Assembly (NCBI GenBank): GCA_031289515.1
Contig: JAITPH010000063.1
Span: 1 to 16,288, forward strand
DNA: 16,288 nt
Direction: 5' to 3'
DNA from: Tannerella sp.
GTDB taxonomy: Bacteria; Bacteroidota; Bacteroidia; Bacteroidales; Tannerellaceae
A program made the translations under genes and the position numbers. The notes beneath the pieces were generated by a model. That model searched no databases, had not been told where the DNA came from, and was given only the letters and a program-made list of their open reading frames with translations. Positions 6,942 to 13,978 of the stretch are shown here, piece after piece (positions within the stretch are counted from its first letter, which is position 1; each line of letters opens with the position of its first letter).

Positions 6942-9143
6942 ATGAGTAGAAAAAGAGACGAAGCCCGCAATAACAGAGCAGACTCGGACAAAAACAAATC
7001 GGCAAAAAAGGAGATTTCGGGAAAAAGCAAACGCATGAAAAAGACTCAAATGACACAAGCCGTCATAGACCTGTTTCAGAGCAATCCCAAATCGGTATAC
7101 AATTATAAGCAAATCAGCAAGTTAATAGGCATAGAAGCGCAAGTTCAGAAAATACAGGCGCTGGAGATAATGTACTCTCTTGTCGACGACGACATACTGG
7201 TCGAGCTTGAACGCGGACGCTTCCGTTACAACAATCTGGGAACGATAGCAACAGGAACATTTCAGCGTCGCAGCAACGGCAAGAACGCTTTAATTCCCGA
7301 AGACGGCGGCGAGCCTATTCATGTGGCGGAGCGCAATTCCGGTCATGCAATGGACGGCGACATCGTGCGCGTGCAGATTTTGGCGCGTATCAAGGGATTG
7401 ATGCCGGAAGCCGAAGTTCTGGAAATTGTAGATGCCAAAAACAGAAAATTCGTCGGTACAATCAGAATCAATCACAATTACGCTTTCCTTATAACCGAGG
7501 ACAAGACGCTGGCAAACGACATTTTCATTCCGCAGGGAAGCCTTAACGGCGGCAAAAACAACGACAAGGCAGTCGTCAAAATAGTAGAATGGCCCGATAA
7601 AGCCAAAAATCCGATAGGCGAAGTCATCGACGTGCTTGGAACGTCGGGCGAGAATACTACCGAGATGCACGCTATCCTTGCAGAGTTCGGATTACCTTAC
7701 GTCTACCCGCAAAAAGTGGAACAGGCAGCCGACAGGATTTCCGAAGAAATAACGGAGGAAGACCTCGCCGAACGTGAAGATTTCCGCGAAGTAACGACTT
7801 TTACAATCGACCCGAAAGATGCCAAGGATTTCGACGACGCCCTGTCGCTTCGCAAGAATAAAAACGGAAATTGGGAAGTCGGAGTGCATATCGCCGACGT
7901 CACGCATTACGTCAAGCCGGATGATATTATCGACAAGGAAGCGATTGAGCGCGCAACGTCGGTTTATCTCGTAGACCGCACAATCCCGATGCTTCCCGAA
8001 AGGCTATCGAACAAGCTGTGTTCGCTTCGTCAGGATGAAGAAAAACTCTGTTATTCGGTCGTTTTCGAGATAAGTGAAGAAGCCGGAATACTCGCTTCCC
8101 GAATCGCGCGTACAGTCATCAGAAGCAACCGCAGATTTACCTACGAAGAGGCTCAGGACATAATCGAAACCGGCGAAGGAGATTACAGCGATGAAATACT
8201 GAAACTCAATGAACTGGCAAAGATTTTCAGAAGCCGCAGAATCGGAAACGGCGCAGTCGAATTTGAGCGCGTCGAGGTGAGATTCGACATCAATGACAAA
8301 GGCAAACCGACAGGCATATATTTCAAGGAATCAAAAGAAGCAAACCATCTGGTCGAAGAATTTATGCTTTTGGCAAACCTCACCGTAGCCGAAGCTGTCG
8401 GCAAAACGCCGAAAGGCAAAAGCAAAAAGACCTTTGTTTACCGCATCCACGAACAGCCTGACCCCGATAAAATGCAGAACTTCGCCGAATTTATCGGACG
8501 CATGGGCTACAAGTTAAAGAGAACGGGCGGCAAAGGCGAAATAACAAAAAGCATAAATTCCGTTTTGGATAAAGCCAAAGGCAAGCCGGAGCAAAATCTC
8601 ATCGAAACGCTTGCCATCCGCTCGATGCAAAAAGCGAAATACTCGACCCATAACATCGGCCACTACGGACTGTCGATTCCCTTCTATACCCATTTCACGT
8701 CGCCAATTCGACGCTATCCCGACATGATGGTGCACCGGTTGCTCGAACGCTACACGAAGGGCGGCAGAAGCGTGACCGACGAGAAATATGAAGACCTGTG
8801 CGACCATTGTTCGTCGATGGAGCAGCTTGCCGCAAACGCCGAACGTTCTTCCATCAAATACAAGCAGGTCGAATTTATGAGCGATAAAATCGGAGAAATC
8901 TACGACGGCGTCATTTCCGGCGTCACCGAATGGGGCTTGTACGTCGAACTGAACGAAAACAAATGCGAAGGGCTTGTACCGATGCGCGATCTCAGCGACG
9001 ACTACTACGAATTTGACGAAAAGAACTATTGCCTGCGCGGAAAGCGTCACAAATACATTTACAGTCTGGGCGACAAGGTGACGGTCAAAATAGCTCAGGC
9101 AAACCTTCAACGCAAACAACTTGATTTTGTACTAATTGATTAA
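6942..9143 (+). CDS. rnr: Ribonuclease R (RNB/RNase II family exoribonuclease)
   Basis: A 3'-5' exoribonuclease that degrades structured RNA, 733 residues (E. coli RNase R has 813). After a Lys-rich N-terminus (1-30) comes a winged-helix region with YNYKQISKLIGI, then cold-shock RNA-binding domains (about 75-260) including GTFQRRSNGKNALIPEDG. The RNB catalytic domain contains D290, D296, D298 and D299 (IDPKDAKDFDDA), spaced exactly like E. coli D272, D278, D280 and D281. HFTSPIRRYPDMMVHRLL follows around 584-601. A C-terminal S1 domain spans about 649-733 (GVISGVTEWGLYVEL). The E. coli-type basic tail is absent. The ATG at 6942 follows a good promoter. A glutaredoxin-like gene follows 12 bases downstream. 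Confidence 0.96.
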   Translation: MSRKRDEARNNRADSDKNKSAKKEISGKSKRMKKTQMTQAVIDLFQSNPKSVYNYKQISKLIGIEAQVQKIQALEIMYSLVDDDILVELERGRFRYNNLGTIATGTFQRRSNGKNALIPEDGGEPIHVAERNSGHAMDGDIVRVQILARIKGLMPEAEVLEIVDAKNRKFVGTIRINHNYAFLITEDKTLANDIFIPQGSLNGGKNNDKAVVKIVEWPDKAKNPIGEVIDVLGTSGENTTEMHAILAEFGLPYVYPQKVEQAADRISEEITEEDLAEREDFREVTTFTIDPKDAKDFDDALSLRKNKNGNWEVGVHIADVTHYVKPDDIIDKEAIERATSVYLVDRTIPMLPERLSNKLCSLRQDEEKLCYSVVFEISEEAGILASRIARTVIRSNRRFTYEEAQDIIETGEGDYSDEILKLNELAKIFRSRRIGNGAVEFERVEVRFDINDKGKPTGIYFKESKEANHLVEEFMLLANLTVAEAVGKTPKGKSKKTFVYRIHEQPDPDKMQNFAEFIGRMGYKLKRTGGKGEITKSINSVLDKAKGKPEQNLIETLAIRSMQKAKYSTHNIGHYGLSIPFYTHFTSPIRRYPDMMVHRLLERYTKGGRSVTDEKYEDLCDHCSSMEQLAANAERSSIKYKQVEFMSDKIGEIYDGVISGVTEWGLYVELNENKCEGLVPMRDLSDDYYEFDEKNYCLRGKRHKYIYSLGDKVTVKIAQANLQRKQLDFVLID

Positions 9144-9155
9144 AACAAACATTAT

Positions 9156-9413
9156 ATGAAACAAATAACATTATTCTACCAGACAAATTGTCCGTTTTGC
9201 AAGAAAGCGCTGTCGTACATGGCAGAGCTGCAAAAGCAGGACGCATACAAAGACATAGAAATAGAAATGATAGAAGAGACAGAACAACCCGAACTGGCTG
9301 ACCGGTTCGATTACTACTACGTCCCGACATTCTACATCGACGGAGAAAAACTGCACGAAGGCGGCATTTTCCCCGACGAAGTAGAAGCAATCTTCAAAAA
9401 AGCTCTGCTGTAA
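9156..9413 (+). CDS. Small glutaredoxin/thioredoxin-fold protein
   Basis: An 85-residue protein with a complete thioredoxin-fold core: strand ITLFYQTN, redox motif C12-P-F-C15 (CPFC), cis-proline P57 in YYVPTF, and the final YIDGEKLHEGG strand-turn. Size and the CPxC motif fit glutaredoxin-like disulfide reductases; CPFC differs from the CPYC of classical glutaredoxins. It lacks a signal peptide, so it should be cytoplasmic. It lies 12 bases after the rnr stop without its own promoter box, so it is probably expressed from the rnr message. Whether glutathione, thioredoxin reductase or another donor reduces it is unknown. Confidence 0.87.
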   Translation: MKQITLFYQTNCPFCKKALSYMAELQKQDAYKDIEIEMIEETEQPELADRFDYYYVPTFYIDGEKLHEGGIFPDEVEAIFKKALL

Positions 9414-9439
9414 GATAGGGTCGCCAAAAGCCGACATCC

Positions 9440-9512
9440 TCGTCATTGCAAGGAACGAAGCAATCCGTAAGAATCGTACAAAAGCGATTTGGCTTCTATT
9501 CGCGCAAGATGT
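9440..9512. repeat. Dispersed palindromic repeat, copy 2 (degenerate)
   Basis: The left arm TCGTCATTGCAAGGAACGAA continues to GCAATCCG at 9467. The right arm can still be followed as GATTTGGCTTC and CGCGCAAGATG (9486-9511), with several changes and no clear loop match. It runs straight into the transposase remnant. Confidence 0.7.
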
Positions 9513-9618
9513 TGGCAGATCGGATTTATTGCACGCGGGCGATGCTCACAGAGAAAGGCATCGTTTACACTTATCTCAAGAATCCGGCAAGGAGTCCGTC
9601 TCTAACAAAATTTATTTG

Positions 9619-9695
9619 ATGATTATCCGCAATACGTCCTATTCTACCGAGCGATACATCTCTATGAGATGTTAGGACAAGATGCGGATAATCAT
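9619..9695. repeat. 77-bp interrupted palindrome inside the transposase remnant
   Basis: The outer arms ATGATTATCCGCA (9619-9631) and TGCGGATAATCAT (9683-9695) are perfect 13-bp inverse copies. GTCCTA (9636-9641) pairs with TAGGAC (9673-9678), and the centre is ACATCTC-TAT-GAGATGT (9656-9672). It could fold as a long cruciform or RNA hairpin. It shares no motif with the dispersed GTCATTGCGAGG repeat. Confidence 0.8.
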
Positions 9696-9881
9696 TATTC
9701 ATTTCTTTAGCTTCGCGACTATCACAACCGGATTGTCGTCGGGACCCATTTTTTGACATAATATCATATTTTGTTGCAATTAAAAACCGGATACGGTTTA
9801 AACCGCATCAAGACACGTCTTAAAGACGCAAGCGAATCATGGATTGCCTACATCCTATTGGCGCTTAACCTCGTCAAGTTG

Positions 9882-9922
9882 GCGGGAGCGTCATTGCTTA
9901 CAGGTCGCAAAGACGCTCCCGC
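9882..9922. terminator. Hairpin 3' of the FKBP gene
   Basis: GCGGGAGCGTC (9882-9892) and GACGCTCCCGC (9912-9922) form an 11-bp perfect GC-rich inverted repeat around a 19-base loop, 17 bases beyond the stop of the minus-strand FKBP gene. No T-run follows on either strand, so intrinsic termination is uncertain. It overlaps the last codons of the transposase remnant. Confidence 0.4.
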
Positions 9923-9939
9923 GTAAGGCTTTCGCCTCC

Positions 9940-10806
9940 TTATTTTTCTATTTCAAGCAGTTCGACCTCGAATATCAATGTCGAATAAGGCGGGATGTCG
10001 TTCCCCTGCCCCATTGTGCCGTATCCCAGTTCCTGCGGGATGCACAGTTCCCATTTCGAGCCGACAGGCATCATCGTCAGCGCTTCCGACCAGCCTCTTA
10101 TCAACTGATTAACACGGAAGCCGGCAGGCTCGTTTTTCTTATACGAACTGTCAAATTCCGTGCCGTCGATGAGCGTGCCGCGATAGTTCACCTTCACCTT
10201 CGACGTCTTTTCCGGCAGTTCGCCGACGCCTTCGGTTATTATCCTGTATTGAAGCCCGCTCTCTGTCGTTTTTACTCCTTCGCGGCTTTTGTTATCGGCG
10301 AGATATTTCTCGTTGGCGGCGATACTTTCGGCATACTTTTCCTTCTTGAAATTCTCCTTAACCTCGGCTATCTTAACCTGAGCGTAAGTCTGCGCCTGCA
10401 TTATCCTCATGTTATCCCTCGAACGGATGCCATGATAAAAACCGGCAAGAACAAGTTTTCCGTTCACCGAACGGCTCGAATCCTCCATGTAAATCTCGTT
10501 GTTGATGTTTTTGATCCACTGGTTGTTAATCATCTGAGCGATGCGCATACCCTCAAGATAAGCCACATCTCCGGGATCGGACTTCTTTATTCCGGCTCTA
10601 AAACCCTTGTAAAATTCGTCTATATAGGCGGTATCGATACCCGCCTGCATCGTGAGATAATCCATTATACCTTCGGAACGCGACATCCCGAAATAATACG
10701 AAACGGAATCGATATCCGTCTTCAATTCCGACTTTGTACCGGCGGAAGAACATGACACAAGGCTGCATACAACAGCTACTGCAAACAATAAAAATACTCT
10801 TTTCAT
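9940..10806 (-). CDS. FKBP-type peptidyl-prolyl isomerase lipoprotein (FkpA/Mip-like)
   Basis: A 288-residue folding helper anchored in the envelope. The N-terminus is a lipoprotein signal: MKR, a hydrophobic stretch, and lipobox LVSC with C19 as the lipidated residue. Residues 25-165 match the helical N-terminal dimerisation domain of Mip-like proteins (DSVSYYFGMSRSEGI, FYKGFRAGI). The FKBP domain spans about 180-286 and keeps the FKBP12 pocket residues: Y208, F218, D219, I236, W239, Y262 and F279 (for Y26, F36, D37, I56, W59, Y82, F99). The activity is therefore likely intact. The start is fixed by the signal sequence and by a TATTTTTG box 32 bp upstream. It is divergent from the aldolase-like gene. 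Client proteins are unknown. Confidence 0.93.
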   Translation of the reverse strand: MKRVFLLFAVAVVCSLVSCSSAGTKSELKTDIDSVSYYFGMSRSEGIMDYLTMQAGIDTAYIDEFYKGFRAGIKKSDPGDVAYLEGMRIAQMINNQWIKNINNEIYMEDSSRSVNGKLVLAGFYHGIRSRDNMRIMQAQTYAQVKIAEVKENFKKEKYAESIAANEKYLADNKSREGVKTTESGLQYRIITEGVGELPEKTSKVKVNYRGTLIDGTEFDSSYKKNEPAGFRVNQLIRGWSEALTMMPVGSKWELCIPQELGYGTMGQGNDIPPYSTLIFEVELLEIEK

Positions 10807-10838
10807 AAGTCCTAATTATTTTGTTACTAAATCAGGTG

Positions 10839-10846
10839 CAAAAATA
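10839..10846 (-). promoter_or_regulatory. -7 box for the FKBP lipoprotein gene
   Basis: The minus strand reads TATTTTTG followed by C, matching TAnnTTTG. Transcription would start near 10832, giving a leader of about 26 bases. The region expected to hold its -33 element (around 10866-10872) runs into the opposing -7 box. Confidence 0.6.
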
Positions 10847-10871
10847 ATACTTTTTTTTGAAAAAAAACATG

Positions 10872-10879
10872 TACTTTTG
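10872..10879 (+). promoter_or_regulatory. -7 box for the aldolase-like gene
   Basis: TACTTTTG followed by C matches TAnnTTTG in full, with the next in-frame ATG at 10899. The box lies inside the longest open frame, which begins at 10857, so that upstream ATG should not be transcribed from this promoter. Confidence 0.65.
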
Positions 10880-10898
10880 CATCGAAAAAATAAATATT

Positions 10899-11948
10899 AT
10901 GATACGATTTGAATGTGACTATGCGGAAGGCGCTCATCCGCAGATATTAGAATGTCTGATACAGACCAATTTTGAGCAAACTAAAGGCTACGGCGAGGAC
11001 GAACATTGCGAAAACGCCCGCAACATTATACGCCGTCTTTGCGGTTGTCCGTCGGCCGACGTGCACTTTCTTGTGGGAGGCACGCAGGCTAACAAAACCG
11101 TCATCGCCTCCGTTTTGCGCCCGCATCAGGGAGTTTTGACCGCTGAAACCGGACATATCAACGTCCACGAAACAGGCGCTGTCGAGTCGACCGGCCACAA
11201 GGTTATTGCATTGCCTGCCGTCGCGGGAAAAATATCGGCTTCGCAGGTCGAACAAGCCGTCAAATCGCATTGGGCGGATGCTAATCACGAGCATATAGTT
11301 CAACCCGGAATGGTCTATATATCAAATCCTACCGAGACCGGTTCCATCTATTGCAAAAATGAATTGGAGCAGCTCGGCCGCGTTTGCCGGGACAATGATT
11401 TGGCGTTGTTTCTCGACGGCGCAAGGCTCGGATACGGATTGACGGCTTCGGGTTGCGACTTCGGAATGGATGATATTGCACGCTTGTGCGACATTTTTTA
11501 TATCGGCGGCACGAAGGTGGGCGCTTTGTTCGGAGAAGCGGTTGTCATAACCAACGACAGCCTGAAGCGGGACTTCAGATATTTCATCAAGCAAAACGGC
11601 GGCATGTTGGCAAAAGGCCGGTTGCTCGGCATTCAGTTCGAGACGCTTCTCAAGGACGGACTTTATTTCAAAATATCCGCTCACGCAATACGAATGGCGA
11701 TGAAGATACGCGACGCTTTCCTGTCCTGCAACATTCCGTTTTATTCCGAATCGCCGACCAATCAGCAATTTCCGATACTTTCAAAGGAACAAATCGACTA
11801 TTTATCCGCGAATTTCGCCTTCGAGCAATGGGCAAATGTCGATGCGACTCACACGGCCGTGCGTTTCTGCACAAGCTGGGCTTCGCGCGAGGAGGACGTT
11901 TCCGCTCTCGTCGCAGCGCTCGCCGGCCTTCCCCGGAACGTTACATGA
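10899..11948 (+). CDS. Low-specificity L-threonine aldolase-like PLP enzyme
   Basis: A fold-type I PLP enzyme of the beta-eliminating lyase/threonine aldolase family, 349 residues, expected to cleave threonine or allo-threonine to glycine and acetaldehyde. The PLP lysine is K206 (YIGGTKVGALFGE). D173 in LFLDGARLGYG holds the pyridine nitrogen. VGGTQANKT binds the phosphate, and ETGHINVHETGAVE carries the ring-stacking His region. The frame is open from an ATG at 10857, but the 14 extra codons overlap the promoter box and are not family-like. The ATG at 10899 gives MIRFECDYAEGAHP, the normal N-terminus (compare the F-x-SDN/DYAEG start of relatives). The 3' end overlaps the convergent kinase-like gene by 8 bp. 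Other substrates are possible in this family. Confidence 0.88.
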   Translation: MIRFECDYAEGAHPQILECLIQTNFEQTKGYGEDEHCENARNIIRRLCGCPSADVHFLVGGTQANKTVIASVLRPHQGVLTAETGHINVHETGAVESTGHKVIALPAVAGKISASQVEQAVKSHWADANHEHIVQPGMVYISNPTETGSIYCKNELEQLGRVCRDNDLALFLDGARLGYGLTASGCDFGMDDIARLCDIFYIGGTKVGALFGEAVVITNDSLKRDFRYFIKQNGGMLAKGRLLGIQFETLLKDGLYFKISAHAIRMAMKIRDAFLSCNIPFYSESPTNQQFPILSKEQIDYLSANFAFEQWANVDATHTAVRFCTSWASREEDVSALVAALAGLPRNVT

Positions 11949-12555
11949 TTATTTTTCTCATTTCTTCCAACAAGGCGACGATTCCGTCGACGCCAAAAAC
12001 CGACGAATTGAGGCAAATATGATAGCTCGATGCCTTTCCCCACGTCTTATTCGTGTAGTAATTATAGAACGCAGCCCTTTTCTTGTCTACGTTCTCTATC
12101 AGGTATCGGGCTTTCTCGACCGGTATTTCGCCGTTTCCGTAGCTTATGATGCGATTTATCCGGTCTTCGTCGTTTGCGCTTACAAAGACGTTCAGACAAT
12201 CTTTCCGGTCGCGCAACACGTAATCGGCGCATCTGCCTATGAAAACGCACGGCTGCACGTCGGCAAGTTTGCGGATAACGTCGCTTTGTATCTTGAACAG
12301 CAATTCGTTCGACAATCCGCTGTAAGCCATCGTTCCCTCGCCAAATAACGGAAACCGCGTGCCGAAGAAACTTCCCGGAAAAGCTTTTCGCGTACATTCG
12401 TCCGCCTCTTCAAAAAGTTTCCTGCTCATTCCGCTTTCCTTAGCGGCTATTTCTATCAGTTCCTTGTCGTAATAAGCCATGTTCAACGCCTCCGATAGCT
12501 TTTTCCCTATCTCGCGCCCACCGCTTCCCAACTGTCTGCCTATTGTGATAATCAT
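11941..12555 (-). CDS. Cytidylate kinase-like P-loop protein
   Basis: A 204-residue P-loop protein that matches the cytidylate-kinase-like family, distinct from the housekeeping Cmk. The nucleotide-binding loop is TIGRQLGSGGREIGKKLS at residues 4-21. YYDKELIEIAAKESGMS follows, and VFIGRCADYVLRDR lies in the middle. The Arg-rich lid is EDRINRI, with a late YYTNKTWG. The family is common in gut bacteria but its physiological substrate is not established. Its ATG overlaps the stop of the MATE gene (ATGA), so translation is probably coupled. The stop overlaps the convergent aldolase-like gene by 8 bp. A role tied to the transporter is inferred from context only. Confidence 0.85.
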   Translation of the reverse strand: MIITIGRQLGSGGREIGKKLSEALNMAYYDKELIEIAAKESGMSRKLFEEADECTRKAFPGSFFGTRFPLFGEGTMAYSGLSNELLFKIQSDVIRKLADVQPCVFIGRCADYVLRDRKDCLNVFVSANDEDRINRIISYGNGEIPVEKARYLIENVDKKRAAFYNYYTNKTWGKASSYHICLNSSVFGVDGIVALLEEMRKIIM

Positions 12556-13904
12556 ATTTTGTCGGATTTAAATTTACGTATTTGCTGAATAATCATTACC
12601 GTCGAAACGATGGCTGCCGCAAAGTCGGACACCGGCATGCTGATCCAAACGCCGTCTACGCCAAGGTATCGCGGCAGTATGATGAGACACGGTATCAGCA
12701 CTATCACTTGCCTTATAAGCGACAGGAAAATGGCTTTTCCCGCCATGCCTATGCTTTGAAAGAAGTTCGCTATTACTATCTGCGCGCCTATAAGCATGAA
12801 AAACATCACCGAAATACGCAATCCGTAGACCGACAGTCCGATAAGTTCCTCGTCGCTCGTAAACATGCGCGTAACAAGTTCCGGAAAAAACTCGCCTACC
12901 ACAAATGCGGACGTAGTCACAATCGTGGCAAAGATTATCGTAAGTTTCAGCACTTCAAGCACTCGCGACGTCTGTTTTGCTCCGTAGTTATATCCGGCTA
13001 TCGGTTGCATTCCCTGATTAAGCCCCATTACTATCATTACAAACATGAACGAAACGCGATTGACAATGCCGTAAGCGCCTATCGCAAGGTCGCCGCTGTA
13101 AGTTTTAAGTCCGTTATTGATGATGATTATTATAACGCACGAAGCCATATTCATCAGAAACGGCGCCAATCCGATAGAAAGCATGTCCTTGACAATACGG
13201 AAATCCGGCTTGAAGATGCCTCTATGAAAATACAATAACTCGTTCTTGTTTCTGAAAATCCTGAACTGCCAGACGAGCGACACCAATTGTGCCAAAACCG
13301 TCGCGACAGCCGCTCCCTGTATTCCCCAATCGAATACAAAAATGAATATCGGATCGAGGATTGTATTAAGTATAACCGTCGTGATCGTAAGCGTCATCGC
13401 CTTTTTGGGATGTCCGGACGAGCGCAGTACGCTATTCAATCCGAGATACAGATGCGTGACAATATTGCCGAGCAGAATGATTATCATGTATTCGCGGGCA
13501 TATACGACAGTATTTTCGCTTGCGCCGAAAAAATACAATATGGGGTCAAGAAAAATCAACGAGAAAAACGAGAACAGCAGACCGATAACGATGTTGAGAA
13601 TGAAGACATTTCCAAGCACTCGCTGTGCCGTTCCGTAGTCTTTCTGGCCGAGCCTTACGGAGATGAGCGTACCGGCGCCGACACCGACTAACGAGCCGAA
13701 AGCGGCGGCAATGTTCATAAGCGGGAAAGTTATTGCGAATCCCGAAATCGCCAAAGCGCCCACGCCGTGCCCTATAAATATGCTGTCCACCAGATTATAG
13801 AGCGACGCCGCAGTCATGGCTATTATAGCCGGAACGGAATATTGGCGAAGTAGTTTGCCGATTTTTTCAGTTCCAAGCTCTGTAGGTATATATATTTGCG
13901 ACAT
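12552..13904 (-). CDS. MATE family efflux transporter
   Basis: An inner-membrane, cation-coupled multidrug or metabolite exporter of 450 residues with about twelve hydrophobic segments in two six-helix halves, the usual MATE size. Helix 1 contains SVPAIIAMTAASLYNLVDSI and is followed by IFIGHGVGALAISGFAITFP. The second half starts around residue 240 with SIGLAPFLMNMASCV. GLNQGMQPIAGYNYGA in the second half matches the conserved N-Q-x-x-QPI-x-GYNYGA block of MepA/DinF-like members. The substrate is unknown. The first ATG gives the conserved early TEKIGKLLRQYSVPAI. No -7 box was found in the 74 bp after the TPR gene, so it may depend on that gene's transcript. The kinase-like gene starts within its stop codon. 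Confidence 0.94.
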   Translation of the reverse strand: MSQIYIPTELGTEKIGKLLRQYSVPAIIAMTAASLYNLVDSIFIGHGVGALAISGFAITFPLMNIAAAFGSLVGVGAGTLISVRLGQKDYGTAQRVLGNVFILNIVIGLLFSFFSLIFLDPILYFFGASENTVVYAREYMIIILLGNIVTHLYLGLNSVLRSSGHPKKAMTLTITTVILNTILDPIFIFVFDWGIQGAAVATVLAQLVSLVWQFRIFRNKNELLYFHRGIFKPDFRIVKDMLSIGLAPFLMNMASCVIIIIINNGLKTYSGDLAIGAYGIVNRVSFMFVMIVMGLNQGMQPIAGYNYGAKQTSRVLEVLKLTIIFATIVTTSAFVVGEFFPELVTRMFTSDEELIGLSVYGLRISVMFFMLIGAQIVIANFFQSIGMAGKAIFLSLIRQVIVLIPCLIILPRYLGVDGVWISMPVSDFAAAIVSTVMIIQQIRKFKSDKI

Positions 13905-13978
13905 ATTTCATTTATTCATAATTCATAATTTTTCTTTCCTTTCATCGCGACCTTCATCGCGAGAAACGGTTACATTTC
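13905..13978. repeat. Short direct repeats between the TPR and MATE genes
   Basis: The gap contains ATTCATAATTCATAA (two TTCATAA units) and two copies of TTCATCGCGA 12 bp apart (13938-13960). No promoter box was seen on the minus strand. A role in transcript processing or attenuation between the two genes is possible but unsupported. Confidence 0.45.

Larger units (their letters stand above)
9506..9926 (+). pseudogene. Decayed IS5/IS1182-like DDE transposase, C-terminal part only
   Basis: Three plus-strand pieces read like consecutive parts of the C-terminal half of a DDE transposase. 9515-9604 encodes ADRIYCTRAMLTEKGI and LKNPARSPS, resembling the ADKIYCxRxNRxxLKEKGI and KPLGRPS block of such enzymes. 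9719-9775, in a different frame, gives SQPDCRRDPFFD, resembling SPGERNPIEG, which carries the catalytic Glu, here lost. 9777-9926 gives LKTGYGLNRIKTRLKDA and SWIAYILLALNLVKLAGA before TAA, a typical transposase C-terminus. Frame changes, the TGA at 9617 and absence of the N-terminal half show that it is dead. Between the first and second pieces lies about 80 bp more than expected, matching the 77-bp palindrome at 9619-9695. Family assignment is from memory of conserved blocks. Confidence 0.75.

Noticed and set aside
9571..9759. A 62-codon minus-strand frame (MSKNGSRRQSG), and the overlapping frame reading MGPDDNPVVIVAKLKK
   Set aside because: Both cross the palindrome and the transposase remnant, lack a promoter and show no domain. 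The second frame looks protein-like for 16 residues, but I could not place it.
9844..10755. A 303-codon plus-strand frame over the FKBP gene
   Set aside because: It mirrors the FKBP gene, which has signal peptide, pocket residues and promoter; the plus frame has none of these.
10857..10898. Extended N-terminus for the aldolase-like protein
   Set aside because: The extra codons overlap the -7 box and do not resemble family N-termini.
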